A stretch of 28,695 nt of DNA from a virus: positions 1 through 28,695 of the IMG/VR virus record IMGVR_UViG_3300021416_000008, one strand, 5' to 3'. The notes under the pieces were generated by a model that made no database searches, was not told the DNA's origin, and saw only the letters and a program-made list of their open reading frames with translations. Of this stretch, positions 6,467-13,097 are shown piece by piece (position 1 is the first letter of the stretch; each line of letters starts with the position of its first letter). The position numbers and the translations under genes were made by a program.

Positions 6467-7938
6467 TGCCGAACGTTCTTGACCGGATCGTCGGCTGGGT
6501 CAGCCCCCACGCTGGCATCGCTCGGCACTTCGCCCGCCAGCAGCTGGCTCGCGCATACGAGGCGGCCAGCCCGCGCGACACATGGCGTCCACGGCGCGCC
6601 GGCGCAAGCGCGAACGCCGACCACCGCGCCGATGCGCGTACGCTACGCACGAAGGCCCGCGCCCTGGTGCAGAACGTTCCGTACATTCAAGCTGGGCTGG
6701 ACGGCCTGACTGCGGCCACTGTCGGCGCCGGCATCGTCCCGCGCGCGACCGGGCGAGACAAGGATGTCTTGAACAAGCTGTTCGCTGAATGGGCGAAGAA
6801 ATGCGATGCCGACGGGCGCTACGACTTTTACGGCTTGACCAAAGCGGCAGACACCGCAATGGAGCAGGACGGCGAGGTGCTGGTGCGCCTGCGCTGGCGG
6901 CGGGCGTCCGACAATCTGCCGGTACCACTGCAGCTCCAGCTGCTCGAAATTGACTGGCTCGACGATGCCAAATCGGGCGCCTACAACGGGAACACCATCA
7001 TCAACGGCATCGAGTACGACATGCTCGGTGCCGTGGCCGCGTATTGGCTGTTCAATCAGCACCCGGGAGAGGGCATTGCAGCACGGTCGCTGAAGAGCCA
7101 GCGTGTGTCAGCTGAGTTCATCGTCCACCTGTTCGCGCCGGCGCGCCCGGGGCAGGGCCGTGGCTTCACGCGCTTCGCCTCGGTGATCTCGCGCGTGCGC
7201 GACCTGCAGCTGTACGAGGACGCCGAGCTGGCACGAAAAAACCTGGAAACGCGCCTATCGGTGCTGGCCAGCGGCGACATGAGCCAAATGGAAAACCCGG
7301 CATCGCTGGGAGGCGCCGGCGAGCAAGGACAGGGCGCGCGCGACCTGGGCGACCTGGGCGGCGGTACTGTGGTCGGCATGCCTGCCGGGATGAACTTCAC
7401 AGTCGTCGAGCCGAAGGCTGCGCCCGGCTACGTCGAGTACGTCAAGTACCAGCTACACCTGATCGCCGCCGGCATCGGCGTGCCTTACGAGATGCTGACC
7501 GGCGACATGACCGGTGTGAACTTCAGCAGCGCGCGCGTGCGCCTGCTCGACTTCCGCCGCTCGGTGCAGCAGCTGCAGTGGCTGGTCCTGATCCCGAAGT
7601 TGCTTGAGCCGCTTTGGGGGGCATTCGTTGAGGCGGCCTACCTGGCGGGCAAGGTCAAGAGCCGAGACAAGTCGGTGGACTTCAGTCCGCCAAAGTGGGA
7701 CTACGTGAACCCCGAGCAGGATGTGAAAGCCGATTTGGCCGAGATCGGCGCTGGCCTTTCGACCATCAGTGAAAAGCTTCGTCAGCGCGGCTATGACCCT
7801 GACGTCGTGTTCGCCGAGTGGAAGTCCGATTTCGACAAACTGACCGCGGCCGGCATTCTCGACACGATGTTGTTCATGCAGCGCGGGAACATGCCAACCG
7901 AGCAATCCGCACCAGGAAAAGCAGCGAAACAGGATTGA
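6466..7938 (+). CDS. Portal protein (lambda gpB-like, Phage_portal_2)
   Basis: 490 residues forming the dodecameric portal through which DNA enters the head. Family features visible: the N-terminal basic region with RHFARQQLARAYEAA, a DARTLRTKARALVQNVPYIQAGLDG segment typical of lambda-type portals, EQDGEVLVRLRWRR near 130-143, IDWLDD, and a C-terminal MLTGDMTGVNFSSARVRLLDFRR stretch near 343-365. The size fits gpB-like portals without a long extension. It overlaps gpW by one base and ends 66 bp before the next ATG. Late promoter 2 lies in that gap. Confidence 0.93.
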   Translation: MPNVLDRIVGWVSPHAGIARHFARQQLARAYEAASPRDTWRPRRAGASANADHRADARTLRTKARALVQNVPYIQAGLDGLTAATVGAGIVPRATGRDKDVLNKLFAEWAKKCDADGRYDFYGLTKAADTAMEQDGEVLVRLRWRRASDNLPVPLQLQLLEIDWLDDAKSGAYNGNTIINGIEYDMLGAVAAYWLFNQHPGEGIAARSLKSQRVSAEFIVHLFAPARPGQGRGFTRFASVISRVRDLQLYEDAELARKNLETRLSVLASGDMSQMENPASLGGAGEQGQGARDLGDLGGGTVVGMPAGMNFTVVEPKAAPGYVEYVKYQLHLIAAGIGVPYEMLTGDMTGVNFSSARVRLLDFRRSVQQLQWLVLIPKLLEPLWGAFVEAAYLAGKVKSRDKSVDFSPPKWDYVNPEQDVKADLAEIGAGLSTISEKLRQRGYDPDVVFAEWKSDFDKLTAAGILDTMLFMQRGNMPTEQSAPGKAAKQD

Positions 7939-7955
7939 TTGTCGGCTGGAAAAGT

Positions 7956-8005
7956 TGTCTCAGTTTTCCGAGAATTGAGACAACGCAATCCGCACAATGG
8001 GTGCA
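7956..8005 (+). promoter_or_regulatory. Late promoter 2: 27-bp dyad plus -10, upstream of protease-capsid gene
   Basis: Second dyad copy at 7956-7982, differing from the first at one base (T instead of G at position 20). Both TGTCTCA and TGAGACA arms are intact. Exactly 10 bp downstream is CACAAT (7993-7998), and the ATG of the protease-capsid fusion lies 6 bp after that, at 8005. The predicted transcription start therefore falls on the start codon. No Shine-Dalgarno is present. This promoter could drive the whole block to 27677, since I see no other copy in that span. Confidence 0.75.
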
Positions 8006-10071
8006 TGACAACGCCAACCCATCCGCTCACTGCCAGCCGGTCCGCCAGCGATCCACGCACGATGCCCTCGGTAACGCGCGAGGCGACGCTGGTCCCGACC
8101 ACTTTCAACGAAGCAGACAACACCGTAGATGTCGTCTGGACGACCGGTTCGCGCGTGCGCCGATTTGACTGGTGGACCGAGACCACTTATGAGGAAGAAC
8201 TGGCGGTCACACCGGAAGCGGTCGACATGTCGCGCTTCGATGCTGGCACTGTCCAGGTGATCGACTCGCACCGTGTGCACGGCGGCGTTGCCGCCATCCT
8301 CGGCATCGCGATCCGGGGCAGCATCGAGAACGGCGAGGGCCGCGCCACGTTACGCCTGTCAACCCGGGCGGAGATGGCTGGCATCGTCGCCGACATCAAA
8401 GCCGGCATCATTCGCTCGATCAGCTTTGGTTACAACGTCACCAAGTACGAGATCACTCGCGCGATTGATCGTACCGACGGCGTCAATATGCCGCTCTACC
8501 GCGCGGTCAGCTGGCAGCCGTACGAAATCAGTTTTGTCACCGTGCCGGCCGACGCCGATGCGAGCACGCGCAGCCAGCCAGCGAGCGGCGTGCACTGCGA
8601 ATTTACTACCCGGGCGCCCGCCCAATTGTCCGTCCCACCATCCCAGGAAGATCCTATGACCACGACCACGTCGGGCGCCTCGACCCAAGCGCCTACCGAA
8701 GCAAACCGTTCCGGCGCTCCAGCCGCGCCGGCGCCGGCCCCAGCACCGGCCGCCACCACTGCGCCGGCAACGCCGCCGGCAGGTGACGACGCCGCAACCC
8801 GCGCCGCCGAGATCACCGAAATGTGCGTGCGCCACAACGTCAGCCAACTGGCCGCAGGCCTGATCCGCGGCGGCAACTCGGTCGACCAGGCCCGTCAGGC
8901 CGTACTCGATGAACTGGCGCGCGGCGATGTCGCCGGCGGCGGTCAACACAATGTGCGCATCCAGCTAGTCGGCGACGAAATGCAGGTGCGCATGGCCGGC
9001 GTTGAAGAAGCGATGATGCACCGCATCCATGCGGGTACCAAGCTGACCGACAACGGCCGCCAGTACCGTGGCATGAACCTGCTCGAGATCGGCCGCGACT
9101 TCCTGGAATCGCGCGGCATCCAGACCCGGGGCATGGATAAGATGCGCCTGGCCACCGAGATCCTGCACTACCGTTCGGGCGCGCACGGCACCAGCGATTT
9201 CGCGAACCTGTTTGCCAATGTGGCGAACAAGCGCATGCGCGCCGGCTACGAAGAAAGCGCAGGGACCTACACGCAGTGGGCACGCCGCGCGCCGAACGCG
9301 CCGGACTTCAAGAACATCAGCATCGTCCAGCTGTCGGGCGCGCCAGACCTGCTGCAGACCAATGAGCACGGCGAATTCAAGTACGGCACGATGAAGGACG
9401 CGGGCCTGACGTACGCCCTGGTGACCTACGGCCGCATGGTTGCGCTGACCCGCCAGGCGATCGTCAACGATGATCTGCGCGCCTTTGAGCGCTTGGTCTC
9501 CGCCTTCGGTGCAAGTTCGAGCCGCCTGGAAAACCGCTTGGTGTACAGCCAGCTCACCGCCAACCCGCTGATGGGTGACGGCGTCGCACTGTTCGACGCA
9601 GCGCACGGCAACCTCGGTGCCGGCGGTCCCTCGGCCTTGCAGCTGAGCTCGATGAAGGCCGCCCGCACGGCGATGCGCCTGCAAAAGGGCCTGCAAAACG
9701 AAGAGCTGAACCTGGCCCCGAACTTCCTCATCGTCCCGGCCTCGCTCGAGCAGGACGCCTACCAGCTGACCAGCTCGAACTACGTGCCGGCCAAGCAGAG
9801 CGACGTGAACGAATTCCGTGCTGGTGGCCGCACCTCGGTCGAGCCGATCGTCGAGCCGATCCTGGACGCATCGAGCGCGACTGCGTGGTACATGGCCAGC
9901 AACAACAGCCAGATCGACACTGTCGAGTACTGCTACCTGGACGGCGCCGAAGGGCCGGTCATCGAGACCCAGCAGGGCTTCGAGATCGATGGCGTCACTT
10001 TCAAGTGCCGCCTGGACTTCGCGGCCAAGGCAGTCGACCACCGCGGCCTGTACAAAGGCGCCGGCGCGTAA
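8005..10071 (+). CDS. Prohead protease / major capsid protein fusion
   Basis: 688 residues from the ATG at 8005. A TTG at 7939 directly after the portal stop, with AGGA four bases upstream, would extend it by 22 residues but would place promoter 2 inside the gene. Residues about 20-205 form an HK97/U35-type prohead protease: DSHRVHGG (His89 and His92) and RSISFGY with Ser140 as likely nucleophile. Residues 218-262 are a Pro/Ala/Thr-rich linker. About 262-400 is helical and could act as a scaffold. The rest is a capsid domain resembling Mu gpT-type major head proteins (GRMVALTRQAIVNDDLRAFERL near 475; FLIVPASLEQDAYQLT near 574). Protease-capsid fusions are known in such phages. The protein would assemble the shell and cleave the linker or scaffold during maturation. 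A strong internal start lies at 8656. Confidence 0.9.
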   Translation: MTTPTHPLTASRSASDPRTMPSVTREATLVPTTFNEADNTVDVVWTTGSRVRRFDWWTETTYEEELAVTPEAVDMSRFDAGTVQVIDSHRVHGGVAAILGIAIRGSIENGEGRATLRLSTRAEMAGIVADIKAGIIRSISFGYNVTKYEITRAIDRTDGVNMPLYRAVSWQPYEISFVTVPADADASTRSQPASGVHCEFTTRAPAQLSVPPSQEDPMTTTTSGASTQAPTEANRSGAPAAPAPAPAPAATTAPATPPAGDDAATRAAEITEMCVRHNVSQLAAGLIRGGNSVDQARQAVLDELARGDVAGGGQHNVRIQLVGDEMQVRMAGVEEAMMHRIHAGTKLTDNGRQYRGMNLLEIGRDFLESRGIQTRGMDKMRLATEILHYRSGAHGTSDFANLFANVANKRMRAGYEESAGTYTQWARRAPNAPDFKNISIVQLSGAPDLLQTNEHGEFKYGTMKDAGLTYALVTYGRMVALTRQAIVNDDLRAFERLVSAFGASSSRLENRLVYSQLTANPLMGDGVALFDAAHGNLGAGGPSALQLSSMKAARTAMRLQKGLQNEELNLAPNFLIVPASLEQDAYQLTSSNYVPAKQSDVNEFRAGGRTSVEPIVEPILDASSATAWYMASNNSQIDTVEYCYLDGAEGPVIETQQGFEIDGVTFKCRLDFAAKAVDHRGLYKGAGA
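8645..8658 (+). promoter_or_regulatory. Internal ribosome-binding site and in-frame start for capsid-only product
   Basis: AGGAAG (8645-8650) stands 5 bp before an in-frame ATG (8656), at the junction of the protease domain and the Pro/Ala linker. Initiation here would give a 471-residue scaffold-capsid protein without protease. It is a much better ribosome-binding site than that of the full-length start, which has none. This recalls the nested scaffold start within lambda gene C. The use of this start is inferred. Confidence 0.6.
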
Positions 10072-10107
10072 GCGGCCGTCATCGCAACCATTCAATAGGG
10101 AAACAAC

Positions 10108-10440
10108 ATGCGCAACAAAATTCAGAAGGGCCGCGTCATCACCGTCTTCGCTCCATACGCCGTCAGCGGCGGTATGGGTGTCCTGGTCGGCGCACTGTTC
10201 GGCATTGCTGCCGGCGATGCTGCGAATGGCGCGCCGGTCGAGATCGACCGCGAAGGCGTGTTCGATATTGCTGCGGTCACCGCTGACGCAGCGGCCCAGG
10301 GCGCCAAAGTGTACTGGGACAACGCCGCTCGCAAGATCACCACGACCGCAGCCGGCAATACCTTGGTCGGCGCCCTGACCGCAGCCAAGACCGGGGCGGA
10401 AAGCGTCGCGCGTGTCTGCCTCGACGGTGTGATTCGCTAA
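10108..10440 (+). CDS. Capsid decoration/cement protein, DUF2190 family
   Basis: 110 residues. The fold-typical sequence (RVITVFAPYAVSGGMGVLVGALFGIAAGDAANGAPVEIDREGVFDI) is that of DUF2190 proteins, which bind the outside of capsids as cement. It is rich in Gly, Ala and Val, with no cysteine in the core and no membrane helix of convincing length. It follows the capsid gene directly, after a 36-bp gap, and has a clear AGGGA ribosome-binding site. It fills the place of lambda gpD, although gpD lies before the capsid gene in lambda. Confidence 0.85.
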   Translation: MRNKIQKGRVITVFAPYAVSGGMGVLVGALFGIAAGDAANGAPVEIDREGVFDIAAVTADAAAQGAKVYWDNAARKITTTAAGNTLVGALTAAKTGAESVARVCLDGVIR

Positions 10441-10447
10441 GCCGGAC

Positions 10448-10744
10448 ATGAACTTCGCTGCCATCGAAGCCGTTACCAACGCCGCCATCCTGCGGCACCT
10501 GGCGAACGCTCAGGTGCGCATCGCTGGCACGGTCGTGCCTGGAATTTTCCAGCGTCCGTCCGTTGTCGTTGGCGCCGGCCCAGGGGCAGCGGACACCAGT
10601 CCGACCGTAAAAGTTGCCACCGCTGGCTTGCCTGCGAACCTCGTTGACCAGCTGATCGACATTGACGGTGTGCCCTACGTGGTCATCTTGCCCGCTCCGG
10701 ATGGCACGGGCATGACGGTGCTCACCGTCGAGTGCGCCCAATGA
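10448..10744 (+). CDS. Head-tail joining protein (gpFII / PF13856-like)
   Basis: 98 residues. A helical N-terminus (FAAIEAVTNAAILRHLANAQV) precedes a beta-rich domain (VPGIFQRPSVVV, LVDQLIDIDGVPYVVILPAPDG, MTVLTVECA). This matches the Gifsy-2/FII group of head-tail connector proteins that bind the filled head before tail attachment. It starts 7 bp after the decoration gene stop and overlaps the next gene as ATGA. There is a weak ribosome-binding site, so translation probably depends on coupling. Confidence 0.7.
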   Translation: MNFAAIEAVTNAAILRHLANAQVRIAGTVVPGIFQRPSVVVGAGPGAADTSPTVKVATAGLPANLVDQLIDIDGVPYVVILPAPDGTGMTVLTVECAQ

Positions 10745-11178
10745 CGACGGCGTTTTCGGCCATCGTGGCAGCCGTGATCGGCCGGCTTTCGGAAGAGCCT
10801 CCTGTATGCGATGCGATCTACCGCGCCCGGGCGAACGCGATCCCGGAAACGCTGGATCGCGCAATCAGCGTGCAGTTTGACCAGTCGCTGCCGAATCGAG
10901 GCGTGATGGATGGCTCGCCGATCGACTGGAGTTCAAGGGTCACCGTCGAGTGCTTCGCCCGCAGCGTCATCGAGACGGGGGACCTCGCCGTCGACCCACT
11001 GTTGGAAGCGGTATTCGCCCGTCTGGCGGCAGATGCAACGCTCGGTGGCGTAGTGGGCGACCTGGCGATCGCTGGCGTCGAAGCTGAGTACACGTCCGAC
11101 GGAAAGAAAACCGGATGGGTCCGCATCACATACATCGCGGAACACCGGACCGACAACCTCACCCTGGAACAAGTATGA
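10741..11178 (+). CDS. Probable tail terminator/completion protein (gpU-like position)
   Basis: 145 residues, starting at the ATG that overlaps the previous stop. The alternating helix and beta pattern (FSAIVAAVIGRLSEEPPVCDAIYRAR; SSRVTVECFAR; GWVRITYIAEHRT) is that of small tail terminator or HK97 gp10-type proteins, which cap the tail tube at the head-proximal end. The gene order FII-like, this gene, then tail tube supports it. I cannot distinguish terminator from a generic minor tail protein by sequence alone. It overlaps the next small gene as ATGA. Confidence 0.6.
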   Translation: MTTAFSAIVAAVIGRLSEEPPVCDAIYRARANAIPETLDRAISVQFDQSLPNRGVMDGSPIDWSSRVTVECFARSVIETGDLAVDPLLEAVFARLAADATLGGVVGDLAIAGVEAEYTSDGKKTGWVRITYIAEHRTDNLTLEQV

Positions 11179-11324
11179 AAACAAAGAATGAAGAACAAGC
11201 ACCGGCGAGCGAACGACCGATCCCGACGCCGCCCAGCGGCGGTAGCTGGAGCTTCGACCGCGTGAAGTGGGATTGGGTCTCGAAAGAGCCCGCCGAACAA
11301 CCAGCAGAAACCACCAAGGAATAA
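11175..11324 (+). CDS. Small conserved protein between tail terminator and tail tube
   Basis: 49 residues, charged and Pro-rich (PIPTPPSGGSWSF, then DRVKWDWVSKEPAEQ). Its start overlaps the previous stop (ATGA at 11175-11178), and it ends 3 bp before the tail tube start. The position in a coupled operon and the clean reading frame argue for a real gene. No fold or function is recognised. Similar short Pro-rich proteins occur at this place in related phages of Burkholderiales, to my recollection. Confidence 0.6.
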   Translation: MKTKNEEQAPASERPIPTPPSGGSWSFDRVKWDWVSKEPAEQPAETTKE

Positions 11325-11327
11325 GCC

Positions 11328-12299
11328 ATGGGCGCAAATACCCGTCGCATTCGCAACACCGTCATCCTCGTCAAATTGGCGACCAACGCTGGCGAGGATG
11401 CAGCACCGACCGCTGCCGCCAATGCGGTGCTGGTCTCGGAAATGTCGATCACTCCGCTCGAACTGGAAAAGATCGCCAACCCTGCCATGAAAGGCTTCTT
11501 CGGCGCGAGCGCCGACCTGATGGGCGCTGCCAGCGTGAAGATCGAGATCACCGTCGCATTGGCGGGCTCTGGTGCCGCAGCTACGCCGCCGGCCTGGGGC
11601 AAGCTGAACATGGCCTGTGCCATGGCCGAGGGTGAGCTGACCGTGCCCGATCGTGTCGAATACACGCCGATCTCCACTGGCCTGAAGGATGCCACGGTCT
11701 ATTACTACGACGACGGCGTCCTGCACAAAGCGCTGGGCTCGATGGGCAACGTCTCCCTGTCGGCGAAGAAGGGCGGCACGCCGTCTCTGAAGTATGAATT
11801 CACCGGCGTGGCCGGCGCCATCACCGCAACGCCGAACGAGGTTGCCACCCTGACGGCATGGAAAAAGCCGGTGGCGATGATCAAGGAAAACGTGGTCGAC
11901 ATGACCTTCGGCGGCGTGTACGCCGCAGGGGCAATTACTGGTGGCGCCGTTTATCCAAGCACGGGTCTCGACGTCAACCTGGGCAACAAGGTCGAGTTCC
12001 ATTCGAACCTGAGCCTGAACGAGGCCGACATCACCGACCGCGAAGTCACGGGCTCGACCGAGCTGCAGCTAACGGCCGCGCAGGAAGTCGCCATGTTGGC
12101 AAAGGTCCGCGCCGGCGAAGAGATCAGCGTCGCCCTCAAGATCGGCCTCATCACTGGAAACAGCATCCTGATCTACGGCCCGTCGGTGCAACTGTCGAAT
12201 CCGAAGAAGGTCGATGTCCAGGGAATCCGCTACGTCGGCTTCGACCTGAAGTTCATCCCAGTCGTCGGCAACGACGAGATCCGCCTGGTCTGCCTGTAA
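11328..12299 (+). CDS. Major tail tube protein (Phage_tube_2-like)
   Basis: 323 residues. It is beta-rich with a repeated pattern of Gly, Thr and Val and no catalytic motif: VLVSEMSITPLELEKIANPAMKGFFGAS near the N-terminus, DATVYYYDDGVLHKALGSMGNVSLSAKKGG in the middle, and a C-terminal AGEEISVALKIGLITGNSILIYGPSVQLSNPKK. This fits siphovirus tail tube proteins that stack as hexamers around the tape measure. AAGGA lies 6 bp before the ATG. A strong hairpin follows the stop codon and may separate its high expression from that of the next gene. Confidence 0.8.
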   Translation: MGANTRRIRNTVILVKLATNAGEDAAPTAAANAVLVSEMSITPLELEKIANPAMKGFFGASADLMGAASVKIEITVALAGSGAAATPPAWGKLNMACAMAEGELTVPDRVEYTPISTGLKDATVYYYDDGVLHKALGSMGNVSLSAKKGGTPSLKYEFTGVAGAITATPNEVATLTAWKKPVAMIKENVVDMTFGGVYAAGAITGGAVYPSTGLDVNLGNKVEFHSNLSLNEADITDREVTGSTELQLTAAQEVAMLAKVRAGEEISVALKIGLITGNSILIYGPSVQLSNPKKVDVQGIRYVGFDLKFIPVVGNDEIRLVCL

Positions 12300-12305
12300 G
12301 AGAAG

Positions 12306-12331
12306 GGGTGGCGCAGGCGACTGCACCACCT
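12306..12331 (+). promoter_or_regulatory. Intercistronic hairpin with GCGA tetraloop after the tail tube gene
   Basis: Ten possible pairs between 12306-12316 and 12321-12331, interrupted by one C-A mismatch (12312/12325), close on the GNRA tetraloop GCGA (12317-12320). It lies 6 bp after the tail tube stop and 35 bp before the next start. No T-tract follows, so it is more likely an mRNA stabiliser or partial attenuator than a full terminator. Confidence 0.5.
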
Positions 12332-12366
12332 GGTCAGCATCCCCTCACATAACGAAACGAGAACGC

Positions 12367-12726
12367 ATGAGCAAGTACAAACTGGCAGTCGCGAACAAGG
12401 TCCGCGTCCCGATGATTTTCGAGATCCAGGACGGTGAAAAACTCCGTCGTTTCAACTTCTCGCTTACCTGCGAGCGCCTGACGGTCGAGGAATTCCAGGA
12501 CAGCATCAAGAACGGCGACGGCATCCCGACGAACGAGAAGATCCGCGAAACGATGATCCGTATCACCGAAGGCTGGGTCAATCAGACCTTCGTGACCGAC
12601 GACGCTGGCCAGCCCGCGCCGTGCGACCAGGAAGCGAAAGAAGTCATGTTCGGCGCCGCCAACGTCCTGGACATCGCCGTGGCCTCCTACATGAAGGAAA
12701 GCGGCGCAAAAGCAAAAAACTCGTAG
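12367..12726 (+). CDS. Tail assembly chaperone G (zero-frame product)
   Basis: 119 residues. The beta N-terminus (KYKLAVANKVRVPMIFEIQDGEKLRRFNFSLTCERL) and helical C-terminus (EVMFGAANVLDIAVASYMKES) are those of siphovirus G-type chaperones. The place between tail tube and tape measure gene is diagnostic. Near its end the gene carries the slippery heptamer A AAA AAC, after which only Ser and the stop follow. Most ribosomes make this protein. A minority shift -1 and add the T domain. Both products bind the tape measure during tail assembly and are absent from the virion in lambda. Confidence 0.85.
   Translation: MSKYKLAVANKVRVPMIFEIQDGEKLRRFNFSLTCERLTVEEFQDSIKNGDGIPTNEKIRETMIRITEGWVNQTFVTDDAGQPAPCDQEAKEVMFGAANVLDIAVASYMKESGAKAKNS
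12714..12720 (+). other. Programmed -1 frameshift site A AAA AAC
   Basis: The heptamer is in the correct zero-frame register (codons AAA at 12715-12717 and AAC at 12718-12720). After slipping, both tRNAs read AAA and translation continues CTC GTA GAG into the T frame, which stays open to 13082. A possible stimulating stem is GGCTGGCGGG at 12743-12752 with CCCGCCGGCC at 12779-12788 (10 pairs including one G-U). It starts 22 bases after the heptamer, farther than the usual 5-9. The short palindrome GCCGCGCGGC lies closer. Confidence 0.88.
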
Positions 12727-13082
12727 AGGCCGCGCGGCTGTTGGCTGGCGGGCAGTTGCGCTTCCCGACAGCAGACGACCCGCCGGCCGCTGCGCGCCTC
12801 GAGCAGGACGCGGCCGGATTCGGCTTCTATGTGGTTGGTGATGATGTACCGGTCGAGGATGAGTTTTATCTTTGGCCGGAAAACTGCGAAATCTGGGGGC
12901 TTTGGCTGTCGGTTCAAACGCAGTGGTTCACAGATAACGGCATCCGCACCCGTCTGGACTACAGCGGAGTGAAGGAGTGCATGAGTCACCAGACGATCCG
13001 GAAAAAGGACCGGCCGGTGTACTTCGCAACACTGCAGGCGATGGAATTTGCCGCTCTCGACGAGTGGGCCAAACAACGGTAG
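12720..13082 (+). CDS. Tail assembly chaperone T domain, made as GT by -1 frameshift (DUF1799-like)
   Basis: The product is a join of 12367-12720 and 12720-13082, about 238 residues. The T part has 120 residues (KLVEAARLLAGGQL, then FYLWPENCEIWGLWLSVQTQW and RLDYSGVKECM), resembling DUF1799 tail chaperone extensions. No start codon with a ribosome-binding site lies at its head; the first internal ATG is at 12981. The frameshift is therefore its only credible route. In lambda, GT recruits the tape measure and tube subunits. The tape measure gene follows 15 bp downstream, as expected. Confidence 0.82.
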   Translation, partial: LVEAARLLAGGQLRFPTADDPPAAARLEQDAAGFGFYVVGDDVPVEDEFYLWPENCEIWGLWLSVQTQWFTDNGIRTRLDYSGVKECMSHQTIRKKDRPVYFATLQAMEFAALDEWAKQR

Positions 13083-13097
13083 GCAACTTCGAGAAAT

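Noticed and set aside
7939-8004. TTG start giving the protease-capsid protein 22 extra residues
   Set aside because: It has a passable AGGA and follows the portal stop directly, but the extension is encoded by the dyad and -10 of promoter 2, which are shared with two other non-coding sites. The ATG at 8005 is preferred.
8965-10488. Minus-strand open frame of 507 codons opposite the capsid gene
   Set aside because: High-GC coding sequence leaves the antisense frames open. The sequence is Arg/Gly/Ala/Val/Asp-rich with no motif, it covers a certain structural gene, and it has no convincing start signal.
10818-12002. Minus-strand open frame of 394 codons spanning several small tail genes
   Set aside because: It crosses gene borders of a tight + strand operon and shows no family features.
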